A DNA stretch of 64,000 nucleotides, from assembly GCF_000153305.1 (NCBI RefSeq), contig NZ_CH724107.1:1671806-1735805 (forward strand), read 5' to 3'. Made by a program: the position numbers and the translations under genes. The notes beneath the pieces were generated by a model. That model made no database searches and had not been told where the DNA came from. It saw nothing but the letters and a program-made list of their open reading frames with translations. Numbering within the stretch: the first letter of the stretch is position 1; the number at the start of each line of letters is the position of its first letter. Positions 48,958 through 57,830 of the stretch are shown piece after piece. Origin of the DNA: Oceanicola granulosus HTCC2516. GTDB lineage: Bacteria > Pseudomonadota > Alphaproteobacteria > Rhodobacterales > Rhodobacteraceae.

Positions 48958-49374
48958 TCAGCGCTCGCAGGTGATGTTGACCATGTGCGTCTGGGTGCGC
49001 ACCTGCACGTACATCTGCCGCCCGTCGAGGCGGCGCACGGTCATCTGGTAGGGCTCCTGCATCCCGTTGGCGCGTGTCAGCTGGCCGCGGAAGCGCACCG
49101 CGTCGGGCTCGATGTCGGGCGCGAGATCGTACTGCCCGCCCCCCTGGATGCCGATCTGGCCGAGGGCGAAGTTGAAGTAGTAGCCCTGCATCCCGAAGGT
49201 GCCGTCGGCATTGGCGGTGAGCTGGTACTCCCAGTAATGCTTGTCGTCGGCGAGCCCGCTGAGCGGGTCCATCGCGTGCTTGCACAGGTACTGCCCGGCG
49301 ATCTGGGTGAGATGGTCCGCGGCGACCGGCCCGGCCACGAGGCCCGCCAGCAGCGCGGAGATAATGATCCGCAT
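48958..49374 (-). CDS. Small exported protein of unknown function
   Basis: This 138-residue precursor has signal peptide RIIISALLAGLVAGPVAA. The mature part has cysteines at YLCKHAM and at the C-terminal ITCER, which probably form one disulfide. The rest is strand-rich (YQLTANADGTFGMQGYYFNF). I recognise no family. It converges with the GH32 gene, three bases apart. Confidence 0.72.
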   Translation of the reverse strand: MRIIISALLAGLVAGPVAADHLTQIAGQYLCKHAMDPLSGLADDKHYWEYQLTANADGTFGMQGYYFNFALGQIGIQGGGQYDLAPDIEPDAVRFRGQLTRANGMQEPYQMTVRRLDGRQMYVQVRTQTHMVNITCER

Positions 49375-49553
49375 GATGCCACTCCGTCATTGAATGGCGG
49401 CAATATAGCATGCGGCCGGCTGCCCCGCGCAGCGATAATCGACAGGCGGATCAGCGGGCTGCGGCGCTCGATGCCCGAAATTGAGGCGAATCGAGGACGC
49501 GCGCGGCGCCGACAGGCGATGGTCTCGCCCGCGCGAGGTGGTATTCCCTCGGC

Positions 49554-52058
49554 ATGGACATCGTTCTGATCACCGCGGTCATCGCCTCGCTGTTCCTCGT
49601 CATCGCCGCCGCCGAGCCGCTCGCGGCGCGCCTTCGGCTGCCCTACAGCGTGATCCTCGCGGTGCTCGGCATGATGATCGGCGTGGCCGCGCTGTTCTTC
49701 CTGCGCACCGAGCTGACCGACGCGCTCAACCCCGTCGCCGAGGCGATCCTCGGCCTGCCGATCCGCTCGAACGTGTTCCTCTACGTGTTCCTGCCGACGC
49801 TGCTGTTCCAGGCGACGCTGGGGATGAACCTGCGCCGGATGCTCGACGACTGGGTGCCGATCCTCGTGCTCGCGGTGGTGGCCGTCGTCGTGGCGACGCT
49901 GAGCGTGGGCTACGCGCTGGCGTGGGTCAGCCCGCTGCCGCTGGTGGCGTGCCTGCTGATCGGCGCGATCGTGTCGACGACCGACCCGTCGGCCGTCGTC
50001 TCGATCTTCCGCTCGATCTCGGCGCCGCGCCGGCTGGCGCGGATCATCGAGGGCGAGAGCCTGCTCAACGACGCCGCCGCCATCGCGCTGTTCGGCCTGT
50101 TCATGGGCTTCGTCATGCGCGGCGTGCCCGACCCCGAGATCGGCCCGGCGCTGGCGCGCTTCCCGATCCTGATCGGCGGCGGTGCGGCGGCGGGCTGGCT
50201 GGCGGCGCGGGTCGGCCTGTGGGTCATGGCGCTGTTCGGGCGGCACGAGCTGGCGGTGATCTCCGTCTCCGTCGCCCTGCCCTACCTCGCCTATATCGGC
50301 GCCGAGCAGAGCATCGGCGCCTCGGGCGTCATCGCCGTCGTCGCGGCGGGCCTGACGCTCAACCTCGCCGGGCCGGGCCGGCTGCCGCCGCAGGCGTGGC
50401 TCAACCTGCGCGAGGTCTGGGACCTGCTCGCCCACTGGGCCGGGGCGCTGATCTTCATCCTCGCCGCGCTGCTGATCCCGCGCCTGCTGGAGGGCACCCG
50501 GCCCGGGGACTTCCTGCTGATCGGCGTCGTCATCCTCGCCGCCATCGCGGCGCGCGCGGTGATCCTGTTCGGTCTGCTGCCGCTGCTGACGCTCCTGCGC
50601 GCCTCCCCCGTCGTCGAGCGCCCCTATCGCACCGCGATCCTCTGGGGCGGCCTGCGCGGCGCGGTGACGCTGGCGCTGGCGCTGGCGGTGACCGAGAGCT
50701 TCCGCGTGCCCGTCGAGGTGAAGCGGCTGGTCGGCATCCTCGCGACGGGCTTCACCCTCTTCACCCTGCTGGTGCAGGGCACGACCCTGCGGATGGTGAT
50801 CGGGTGGCTCGGCCTCGACCGGCTGTCGTCGATCGACGAGGCGATCTCGCGGCAGGTCGTCGCCGTCGCGCTGCAGACCGTGCGCGAGGACGTGGCGCGC
50901 ACCACCGAGGCCTACGCCCTGTCGCGCGATATCGTGCGCTCGGAAGCCAAGGCCTTCGGCGAGCGGCTCGAGTTGGCGGTGAAGGCCGCGGAGGACACCA
51001 CCGACATCCTCGAGCGCGACCGGATCACGCTGGGGCTGATCGCGCTGGCGGGCTTCGAGCGCGAGACCATCCTCGACCGGGTGCGCGAGCGGACGATCTC
51101 GGGCGCGATGGCCGAACCGATCCTGTCCGACGCCGACCGGCTCATCGAGGCGACCCGCGTCGGCGGGCGCAACGGCTACCAGCGCGCGGCGCGGCGCTCC
51201 GTCGCCTATGGCGGCGCGTTCCGGCTGGCGGTGTTGCTGCACAACCGGCTGCGCCTGTCGGCGCCGCTGGTGCGGATGACGTCCGACCGCTTCGAGCGGC
51301 TGCTGTCGCAACGGCTGATCCTGCGCGACCTCGGCGCCTTCGTCGACACCCGCATCCGCCGCATCCACGGCCCCCGCGTCGCCGACCTGCTGCACGAGCT
51401 GCTCGCCCGGCGGATCGACATCGTCGAGACCGCGCTCGAGGGGCTGCGGCTGCAATATCCGGGCCATGCCGAGGAGCTGGAGCGCCGCTTCATCCGCCGC
51501 ACCGCGCTGCGGATGGAGGAGCGCGAATACACCGCGATGCGCGAGGACGGACTGATCGGGGCCGAGGTCTACACCGCCCTGATGCAGGATCTCGCCGGCC
51601 GCCGCGCCCTCGCCGAGGCCCGCCCACGCCTCGACCTCGCGGTGCAGCGCGCCGTCCTCGTGCGCCAGTTCCCCTTCTTCGCCGATCTCGACGAGGCGGC
51701 GCTGCGGCGGCTCAGCCGCTCGCTGCGCACCCGCTACGTCGACGCCGGCCGGGTGATCGTGCGCAAGGACACCCCCCTGCGGAGCGTCTACTTCATCGCC
51801 TCCGGCGCGGTCGAGCTCGAGCGGGCCGGCCAGACCTGGCGGCTGGGGCGGGGCGAGATGTTCGGGCAGATGGCGATCCTGTCGGACCGGACCCGGCGCA
51901 CCGAGGTCCGCACCATCGCCCCCTCGACCCTGCTCGTCCTCGACGAGACCCGCTTCCGCTCGCTGCTCAAGCGCAGCGCCCCGCTGCGCAACGCGGTGCG
52001 CGCCAGCGCCGAGAAGCGGGGCATCGAGCTGTCCAGCCTCGAGGAGATGGAGCTATAG
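49554..52058 (+). CDS. CPA1-type Na+/H+ antiporter with C-terminal cyclic-nucleotide-binding domain
   Basis: This 834-residue protein has a membrane part of about 12 helices (residues 1-410). It carries the CPA1 features VSTTDPSAVVSIFR, EGESLLNDAAAIALF (ion-binding N-D) and LWGGLRGAVTLALALA. A long helical cytosolic linker follows. The tail (about residues 700-815) has the cyclic-nucleotide-binding fold: FPFFADLDEAALRRLSRSL, then YFIASGAVELER, GEMFGQMAIL and RRTEVRTIA. This architecture recalls SOS1 and sperm NHE. It suggests antiport gated by a second messenger. Confidence 0.9.
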   Translation: MDIVLITAVIASLFLVIAAAEPLAARLRLPYSVILAVLGMMIGVAALFFLRTELTDALNPVAEAILGLPIRSNVFLYVFLPTLLFQATLGMNLRRMLDDWVPILVLAVVAVVVATLSVGYALAWVSPLPLVACLLIGAIVSTTDPSAVVSIFRSISAPRRLARIIEGESLLNDAAAIALFGLFMGFVMRGVPDPEIGPALARFPILIGGGAAAGWLAARVGLWVMALFGRHELAVISVSVALPYLAYIGAEQSIGASGVIAVVAAGLTLNLAGPGRLPPQAWLNLREVWDLLAHWAGALIFILAALLIPRLLEGTRPGDFLLIGVVILAAIAARAVILFGLLPLLTLLRASPVVERPYRTAILWGGLRGAVTLALALAVTESFRVPVEVKRLVGILATGFTLFTLLVQGTTLRMVIGWLGLDRLSSIDEAISRQVVAVALQTVREDVARTTEAYALSRDIVRSEAKAFGERLELAVKAAEDTTDILERDRITLGLIALAGFERETILDRVRERTISGAMAEPILSDADRLIEATRVGGRNGYQRAARRSVAYGGAFRLAVLLHNRLRLSAPLVRMTSDRFERLLSQRLILRDLGAFVDTRIRRIHGPRVADLLHELLARRIDIVETALEGLRLQYPGHAEELERRFIRRTALRMEEREYTAMREDGLIGAEVYTALMQDLAGRRALAEARPRLDLAVQRAVLVRQFPFFADLDEAALRRLSRSLRTRYVDAGRVIVRKDTPLRSVYFIASGAVELERAGQTWRLGRGEMFGQMAILSDRTRRTEVRTIAPSTLLVLDETRFRSLLKRSAPLRNAVRASAEKRGIELSSLEEMEL

Positions 52059-52072
52059 GCGGTGAGGGGGAG

Positions 52073-52149
52073 TGGCGCGCTGGGGAGGATTCGAACCCCC
52101 GACCCCTTGATTCGTAGTCAAGTACTCTATCCAACTGAGCTACCAGCGC
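52073..52149 (-). tRNA. tRNA-Arg (anticodon ACG), CCA encoded
   Basis: On the minus strand a full cloverleaf folds: acceptor GCGCTGG/CCAGCGC, D-arm GCTC/GAGT, anticodon stem CTTGA/TCAAG with loop CTACGAA, and T-arm GGGGG-TTCGAAT-CCTCC. G is the discriminator and CCA is encoded at 52073-52075. The anticodon is ACG, read as ICG after editing by TadA, so it decodes CGU, CGC and CGA. Confidence 0.97.
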
Positions 52150-52226
52150 GTGAGGCCGGGATTTAGAGAACCCGGCCGGGGAGCGCAAGGGGCCGTTTCG
52201 CTTTTCGCCGGGTCAGCCGGGCCGGC

Positions 52227-53627
52227 TCACTCGGCGGCGGCGGGAAGCGCCATGCTGGTCTTGGGGAGCGAGATCACGAACTCGGTCCCGGTCTCGTCGG
52301 TGCGGCGCAGCTCGAGGCGGCCGCCGTGGCCGCGCACGAGGTCGGCGGAGATGGCGAGGCCGAGGCCGGAGCCGCCCTTGGTCGCGCCGCCCTGGAACGG
52401 CTGGAAAAGGTGCTCGCGCGCCCGCGCGGGCAGGCCGGGGCCGGTGTCGGCGACGTGGATCCACCAGGTCTCCTCGTCCTCGCCGGCGGTGATGCAGATC
52501 TCGCCGGGCTTGCCCGTGGCGAGGATCGCCTGGCGGGCGTTGCGCACGAGGTTGGCCAGGACGCGGTAGAGCTGTTCGCCGTCGGCGCGCAGGGTCATCG
52601 AGTAGGGGATGTCCTCGGCGAAGGAGATGTCGTGCTCGCCCGCGGCGAGGCGCTCGCTGTCGATCACGTCGGAGACGATGGCGGCGAGGTTGACGCGGTT
52701 GAGCGCCGGCGGCGGCTCCTCGACGCGGCCGAACACCAGCACCGTCTCGCAGAGGTTGACCGCGCGGGTGATGGAATTGACGAGCTTGGGCGCGAGCCGC
52801 TTCACGAGCGGGTCGTCGGAGCCCTCGATCCGGTCGGTGAAGAGCTGCGCCGAGGTCAGCATGTTGCGCAGGTCGTGGCTGATCTTGGACACGGCGGCCC
52901 CGAGGCCGGCGAGCCGGTCCTTCTGCTTGAGCGCGCCGGTCAGCTGGGTCTGCATCGACGCGAGCGCCTGCTCGGCCTCGCGCAGCTCGCGGATGCCGGC
53001 CTGGGGGATGATGATGCGGCGGGCGTCCTCGGGGGCGTCGGCGTAGGCCTGCATCGCGGCGATGACGCCCTTGATCGGCTTCACCAGGATCGCGCGCACG
53101 GCGAGGAACAGCAGCAGCGCGGTGATGACGGAGATCACCGCCGACAGCGCCAGGATGCGCAGGCCGTAGTCGATCATCGCGGCGCGCAGCGGACCGGTCT
53201 CCATCGTGACCTCGATCAACAGCCCGCCGTCCTGCACCGGGCTGCCCATGACGCGGATGATCCGGTCGGTCGGGTCGAGCAGGCGCCGCATCGCGTCGTG
53301 GAGCAGGGTCAGCGGCGTGGCGTCACGCATGTCGAAGGTGGCGGAGATATCCTCGGGGATCGGCGAGGACAGGACCAGCTGGCGGACCTCGTCACGGCGC
53401 AGCACCACATTGAACACGCCGGCATTGTCGAGCAGCTCCCGCTCTAGCTCGGCGTCGATCAACTCGTCGGCGAGCAGCGCCAGCGACGCGATCTGCGCCC
53501 GCTCGAGGCGCAGCAGCAGGTAATCCTCGCGGAACCGCGCGACAGACGGCACGAAGATCATGACCTCGGCCAACATGACGAAGACCGTGGTGAGGACCAG
53601 GAACCGCCCTGAGAGCGAATTCAGCAT
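52227..53627 (-). CDS. Sensor histidine kinase (orphan)
   Basis: The 466-residue protein has an N-terminal membrane helix (about residues 9-30), a periplasmic sensor region (about 31-180), a second helix (about 185-207) and a HAMP linker. A HisKA domain with the phospho-accepting His in ISHDLRNML (about 258) precedes the ATPase boxes LVRNARQAI, ADTGPGLPA and GGSGLGLAI. No response-regulator gene is adjacent, so its partner is elsewhere. It is co-directional with the downstream-to-left tRNA but likely separate. Confidence 0.92.
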   Translation of the reverse strand: MLNSLSGRFLVLTTVFVMLAEVMIFVPSVARFREDYLLLRLERAQIASLALLADELIDAELERELLDNAGVFNVVLRRDEVRQLVLSSPIPEDISATFDMRDATPLTLLHDAMRRLLDPTDRIIRVMGSPVQDGGLLIEVTMETGPLRAAMIDYGLRILALSAVISVITALLLFLAVRAILVKPIKGVIAAMQAYADAPEDARRIIIPQAGIRELREAEQALASMQTQLTGALKQKDRLAGLGAAVSKISHDLRNMLTSAQLFTDRIEGSDDPLVKRLAPKLVNSITRAVNLCETVLVFGRVEEPPPALNRVNLAAIVSDVIDSERLAAGEHDISFAEDIPYSMTLRADGEQLYRVLANLVRNARQAILATGKPGEICITAGEDEETWWIHVADTGPGLPARAREHLFQPFQGGATKGGSGLGLAISADLVRGHGGRLELRRTDETGTEFVISLPKTSMALPAAAE

Positions 53628-53639
53628 GCATTCCCTTCG

Positions 53640-55055
53640 CTAGGGCAGCCATCGCTGAACGATACGCACCACCCCCTTGACCAGATCGCTCTCGAAGAGC
53701 TTTGGGCTAAAATAGGCGCTCGCGGCCCGTTTGTTAATCTCGCTGAAAGTCGGATAGGGCAGAACGGTGTTGGAGATGGCCGACATCTTCAGCCCGTTGG
53801 CGATCGCCATCGCCCAAGTCCCGATGAGCTCGCCCGCGAGGTGGCCGACGATCGAGGCGCCGACGGGGCGGCCGCGCACCACCATCACCTTGATGTGCCC
53901 GGTGGTGCGCTTCTCGGCGACGGCGCGGTCGTTGTGGCCGTACTCGGCGCTTACCACGGTGAGGCGATCGCCGTGTTTCTCGCGCGCCTGCGCCTCGGTC
54001 AGGCCGACCTGCGCGAGCTCCGGGTCGGTGTAGGTGGCCCAGGGGATGTGGCCCGTCTTGGCCTTCGCGGGCAGGCCGAGCACGGCCGAGCGCACCACGA
54101 TGCCGCCGTGGTAGCCGGCGAGGTGGGTGAACTGCATGCCGCCCGCCGCGTCGCCGATGGCGTAGACGCGGCGGTTGGACTTGCTGCGCAGGTCCTCGCC
54201 CACATCGACGCCGCGCTTGTCGTGCGCCACGTTGGCCTTGTCGAGCCCGAGCGCGTCGACGTTCACCTTGCGCCCGACCGCGACGAGCAGGTGCGAACCG
54301 GTGAAGTCGCCCTGGCCGGTATGGACGGTGACACCGTCGCCGCCCGAGACCCGCTCGGCGTGCGCGCCCTCGACGATGGTCACCCCCTCCTCCCGCAGGC
54401 GGGCGAGGACGATCGCGGTGTGCTCCGGATCGTCCTTGGCGAGCGGCGTGTTGCCCTCGATGACGGTGACGCGCGAGCCGAGCCGCACATGCGCCTGCGC
54501 CATCTCCATGCCGATGTTGCCGCCGCCGATGATGAGCAGGTGCTCCGGGCGTTCGCGCAGCTCGAAGATCGTCTCGTTGGTGTGCACCTCGACCTCGTCC
54601 AGCCCCTCGATCGGCGGCACCAGCGGCCCCGAACCGGTGGCGATGACGAAGCGGCGGGCGCGGATGCGGTAGCCGGGGCAGTCCACTTCCGTCTCCGAGA
54701 CGAAGCGGCCGTACTCGCGGATCACCTTGACGCCGAACCCCTCGAATCGCTCCTGGCTGTCCATCGGCGCGATGGCGGCGATGGCTTCGTGCACGTGGCC
54801 CTTGGCGGCGGCATAGTCCACCTCCGCCGGCTGGGGCGCGACGCCGTAGGGCCGCCCGTCGCCCATCGCGTGCGCCTGCCGCGCCGCCGCGATCAGCGCC
54901 TTCGAGGGCACGCAGCCGTAATTGAGGCAGTCGCCGCCCATCTCGCCGCCCTCGAGCAGCACCACCCGCGCGCCCATCTGCGCCGCGCCCGCGGCGACGG
55001 ACAGCCCGCCCGAGCCGGCGCCGAGGATGCAGATGTCGGTCTCGATATGCTCCAT
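53640..55055 (-). CDS. Class I pyridine nucleotide-disulfide oxidoreductase (MerA-like, not mercuric)
   Basis: The 471-residue flavoenzyme has FAD fold DICILGAGSGGLSVAAGAA, redox cysteines in GGDCLNYGCVPSKALIAA (about residues 41-58) and NAD fold LLIIGGGNIGMEMAQA. Its C-terminal active-site segment is LPYPTFSEINKRAA, without the H-x-H-P of lipoamide dehydrogenase. The vicinal C-terminal Cys pair and metal-binding domain of MerA are absent, so mercury reduction is unlikely. It overlaps the TVP38 gene by one base; such pairs recur in bacteria with unknown substrate. Confidence 0.88.
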   Translation of the reverse strand: MEHIETDICILGAGSGGLSVAAGAAQMGARVVLLEGGEMGGDCLNYGCVPSKALIAAARQAHAMGDGRPYGVAPQPAEVDYAAAKGHVHEAIAAIAPMDSQERFEGFGVKVIREYGRFVSETEVDCPGYRIRARRFVIATGSGPLVPPIEGLDEVEVHTNETIFELRERPEHLLIIGGGNIGMEMAQAHVRLGSRVTVIEGNTPLAKDDPEHTAIVLARLREEGVTIVEGAHAERVSGGDGVTVHTGQGDFTGSHLLVAVGRKVNVDALGLDKANVAHDKRGVDVGEDLRSKSNRRVYAIGDAAGGMQFTHLAGYHGGIVVRSAVLGLPAKAKTGHIPWATYTDPELAQVGLTEAQAREKHGDRLTVVSAEYGHNDRAVAEKRTTGHIKVMVVRGRPVGASIVGHLAGELIGTWAMAIANGLKMSAISNTVLPYPTFSEINKRAASAYFSPKLFESDLVKGVVRIVQRWLP

Positions 55056-55786
55056 CAGAGGCCTTTCCGGCCGCGCACGGCCTTGAGCAGGATCGGCAGC
55101 GCCGCGAGCAGGCACAATCCAAGGATCGGCAGCAGGATGCGCGGCTCGAAGATGATGCCGAGATCGGGCGTGCCGCCCTGCTCGAACACCTCGCCCAGCC
55201 CCGCACCCACCGACGTGAAGACGAGCGCGCCGGGGATGATGCCGAGGAACGTGGTGATCGCGTAGCGCCGCAACGGCACCCCGACGAGCGCCGGCACGAG
55301 GTTGGCCACGAAGAACGGCACAGCGGGGACGAGGCGGATCAGGAACAGCATCGACCACTGGTTGTCGTCGATCCCCTCCTTGATGCGCTTCACCATTCCC
55401 TCGCCCGCTTCCATGCGCTGCGCCAGCCGCTCGCCGAGGCCCCAGCGGGCGGCGAGGAAGATGGCGATGGCGCCCGCGGTGGCGGCGGCGACGTTGTAGA
55501 GCACGCCGGGGAAGGTCGCGAACAGGAAGCCGCCGGTGAGCGTCGCCACCGTCGCGCCGGGCAGGGAGAAGGCGACGATTGCCGCGTAGGCCAGCATGAA
55601 GCCGGCCACCGTCAGCACGTAGTTCGCGTCGCGAAACTCGAGCAGCGCCGCGCGGTTGTCGCGCAGCGCGTCGAAGCTGAGCTGGTCGCGCAGGAAAAAG
55701 GCGCCGAGGGCGGCGACGATTGCGATGGCGATCAGCGGCAGGCGCCGGATCACGGCGTTCTGCCGCGCGTGGGGCAAGTCTGTCAT
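55055..55786 (-). CDS. TVP38/TMEM64 family (VTT/DedA-like) membrane protein
   Basis: This 243-residue protein has about six hydrophobic segments. The VTT-domain hallmarks are FSLPGATVATLTGGFLFATFPG (about residues 72-93), the G-E-R segment of the AARWGLGERL loop and FLIRLVPAVPFFVANLVPALVGV (about 145-167). AGGAG before ATG 55786 decides the start. Family members are thought to be lipid scramblase- or transporter-like. Coupling to the disulfide flavoenzyme suggests a joint redox or membrane function. Confidence 0.88.
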   Translation of the reverse strand: MTDLPHARQNAVIRRLPLIAIAIVAALGAFFLRDQLSFDALRDNRAALLEFRDANYVLTVAGFMLAYAAIVAFSLPGATVATLTGGFLFATFPGVLYNVAAATAGAIAIFLAARWGLGERLAQRMEAGEGMVKRIKEGIDDNQWSMLFLIRLVPAVPFFVANLVPALVGVPLRRYAITTFLGIIPGALVFTSVGAGLGEVFEQGGTPDLGIIFEPRILLPILGLCLLAALPILLKAVRGRKGL

Positions 55787-55962
55787 GTCGTCTCCTCGGG
55801 CCATGCTCCGACGCAACATGGCGCAGCACCGCGCCCGGACACAGCCATGTCACGCGTGCTTGATCCACCGTGGCGCGCGCGGCGACTTTGTTACAGGATG
55901 AGGCCTGCGGGGGCGGCGAATGTTGCAGCGCCAAAAACTCGCGCCGCCGGGGGCGAGTCGCG

Positions 55963-55991
55963 TTGACAGGCGGCGGGGGGCGCATTAGAGG
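55963..55991 (+). promoter_or_regulatory. Promoter for rpmH-rnpA
   Basis: A perfect -35 box TTGACA (55963-55968) is followed after 17 bases by TAGAGG (55986-55991). It lies about 72 bases before rpmH in a 277-base gap. Strong TTGACA promoters are typical for this gene pair. Confidence 0.6.
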
Positions 55992-56063
55992 ACGGGCTTC
56001 GAATTTGATGCTGGCCTCGGCATCCGCTCCGCGCGGACCGGCCACGACAGACGGAGAGACGCG

Positions 56064-56198
56064 ATGAAGCGCACCTTTCAGCCTTCGAACCGGGTTCGCA
56101 AGAACCGCCACGGGTTCCGCGCGCGCATGGCCACCAAGGCCGGCCGCAAGATCCTGAACAACCGTCGCGCCCGCGGCCGCAAGTCGCTCAGCGCCTGA
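56064..56198 (+). CDS. rpmH: 50S ribosomal protein L34
   Basis: This 44-residue basic protein ([20 protein letters not shown] at the N-terminus, ending GRKSLSA) is unmistakable L34. GGAGAGAC lies just upstream of ATG 56064. It is the first gene of the conserved rpmH-rnpA-yidD-yidC cluster. No dnaA gene or origin boxes are visible upstream. Confidence 0.98.
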   Translation: MKRTFQPSNRVRKNRHGFRARMATKAGRKILNNRRARGRKSLSA

Positions 56199-56241
56199 GT
56201 CCGCGCCGGGAGCGGCCGTGCCGCGCCCGGAGGCTTGCCCG

Positions 56242-56634
56242 ATGAGCGATACGCCCGAAGACACCGCCGAGGCCCCGCCTGCGGCGGTTTCGTCGTGCCC
56301 GGCGATCGAGCGGCTGCGCGAGCGGGCCGATTTCCTTGCCGCCGCGCGCGGCCGCAGCAAGGGGACCGCGGGATTCCACCTGCAGGCCCGGCGGCGGCCG
56401 GGTGGCGAGGGGCCCGCGCGCGTCGGCTTCACCTGTTCCAAGAAGGTCGGCAACGCCGTCGCGCGCAACCGCGCCAAGCGGCGCCTGCGCGAGATCGCCC
56501 GCCTCGAGCTGCCCGCCCACGGGCGCCCCGGCTGGGACTACGTCCTGATCGGCCGGCGCACCGCGACCGACGTCACGCCCTTCGCGCAGATGCGCGCCGA
56601 CCTCGCCGCCGCCCTCGCCGAGGTGCACCGGTGA
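56242..56634 (+). CDS. rnpA: Ribonuclease P protein component
   Basis: The 130-residue basic protein has the RnpA core RVGFTCSKKVGNAVARNRAKRRLREIAR (about residues 62-89), which binds RNase P RNA and pre-tRNA leaders. ATG 56242 has GGAGG at 56229-56233; GTG 56218 is in frame but less likely. Its stop overlaps the yidD GTG (GTGA, 56631-56634). Confidence 0.96.
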   Translation: MSDTPEDTAEAPPAAVSSCPAIERLRERADFLAAARGRSKGTAGFHLQARRRPGGEGPARVGFTCSKKVGNAVARNRAKRRLREIARLELPAHGRPGWDYVLIGRRTATDVTPFAQMRADLAAALAEVHR

Positions 56635-56852
56635 GCCCCGGCGCCCGCCTGCTCGCCCTGCCCGTCCGGGCCTACCGGCTGCTGCTGTCGCCTTGGGTCG
56701 GCCACGGCTGCCGCTACCACCCCACCTGCTCGGCCTACGCGCTCGAGGCGCTCGAACGGCACGGCGCGCTGCGCGGCGGCTGGCTCACCGCGCGGCGGAT
56801 CCTGCGCTGTCACCCGTGGGGCGGCTCGGGCATCGACAACGTACCCGACTGA
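56631..56852 (+). CDS. yidD: Membrane protein insertion efficiency factor YidD
   Basis: The 73-residue protein starts at GTG 56631 overlapping rnpA. The hallmark [20 protein letters not shown] (about residues 15-34, with cysteines) is followed by [17 protein letters not shown] and RILRCHPW. It assists YidC-dependent insertion of membrane proteins at the inner membrane. yidC lies 2.7 kb downstream after two inserted genes. Confidence 0.96.
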   Translation: MSPGARLLALPVRAYRLLLSPWVGHGCRYHPTCSAYALEALERHGALRGGWLTARRILRCHPWGGSGIDNVPD

Positions 56853-56922
56853 GTCTGAACAGCCGGTTAACGCGCGGCCGAATCTCTTCCCCCGCGCTAC
56901 TTTCCCTGCCATATCCGCGCCC

Positions 56923-57774
56923 ATGTTCGACAACGCCGACGACATCCATCCGCTCTTCGAGGGCGCGCCCGACAGCACGGAGTTCAAGAAGCTCCGCAAG
57001 CGAATCGTGCGCGAGACCCGCGAGGCGATCGAGCAGTACGGCATGGTCGAGCGCGGCGCGAAGTGGCTCGTCTGCCTCTCCGGCGGCAAGGACAGCTACA
57101 CCCTCCTCGCGGTCCTGCACGAGCTGCAATGGCGCGGCCTGCTCCCCGTCGAGCTGCTCGCCTGCAACCTCGACCAGGGCCAGCCCGGCTTCCCGGCGAC
57201 GGTGCTGCCGGAGTTCCTCGAGAAGATGGGCGTGCCGCACCGGATCGAGTACCAGGACACCTATTCCATTGTGGTCGACAAGGTGCCCGCGGGCCGCACC
57301 TTCTGCGCGCTCTGCTCGCGCCTGCGCCGCGGCAATCTCTACCGGATCGCCCGCGAGGAGGGCTGTTCGGCCGTCGTGCTCGGCCACCACCGCGACGACA
57401 TCCTCGAGACCTTCTTCATGAACCTCTTCCACGGCGGCCGGCTCGCGACGATGCCGCCGAAGCTGGTTAACGAGGAGGGCGATCTGTTCGTCTACCGCCC
57501 CCTCGCCCATGTCGCCGAGGCCGATTGCGAGCGCTTCGCCAGCGCGATGAACTACCCGATCATCCCGTGCGACCTCTGCGGCAGCCAGGACGGGCTGCAG
57601 CGCCAACAGGTCAAGCAGATCCTCGACGGTTGGGAGAAGAACAGCCCCGGCCGCCGGCAGGTGATGTTCCGCGCGCTGATGAACGCCCGCCCCTCGCACC
57701 TGCTCGACCCGAAGCTGTTCGATTTCGCAGGGTTAACGCGCGGCACCGGCGAGGACATTCTCGACCTGCGTTAA
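56923..57774 (+). CDS. ttcA: tRNA 2-thiocytidine(32) synthetase TtcA
   Basis: The 283-residue PP-loop ATPase has [13 protein letters not shown] (about residues 52-64) and the Fe-S cysteines in [13 protein letters not shown] (C-x-x-C) and later PCDLCGSQ. It thiolates C32 in certain tRNAs using an Fe-S cluster. The tRNA-Arg(ACG) in this window has C at the 32 position of its loop (CTACGAA), so it could be a substrate. Confidence 0.95.
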   Translation: MFDNADDIHPLFEGAPDSTEFKKLRKRIVRETREAIEQYGMVERGAKWLVCLSGGKDSYTLLAVLHELQWRGLLPVELLACNLDQGQPGFPATVLPEFLEKMGVPHRIEYQDTYSIVVDKVPAGRTFCALCSRLRRGNLYRIAREEGCSAVVLGHHRDDILETFFMNLFHGGRLATMPPKLVNEEGDLFVYRPLAHVAEADCERFASAMNYPIIPCDLCGSQDGLQRQQVKQILDGWEKNSPGRRQVMFRALMNARPSHLLDPKLFDFAGLTRGTGEDILDLR

Positions 57775-57830
57775 CTCGCTGGTGAGGCCGCCGCGCTAGC
57801 CTGCCAGGGAATCGGTAGTGGGGCAGGCAC

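Noticed and set aside
53640..55055. Mercuric reductase
   Set aside because: No heavy-metal-binding N-terminal domain, no C-terminal cysteine pair and no mer genes nearby.
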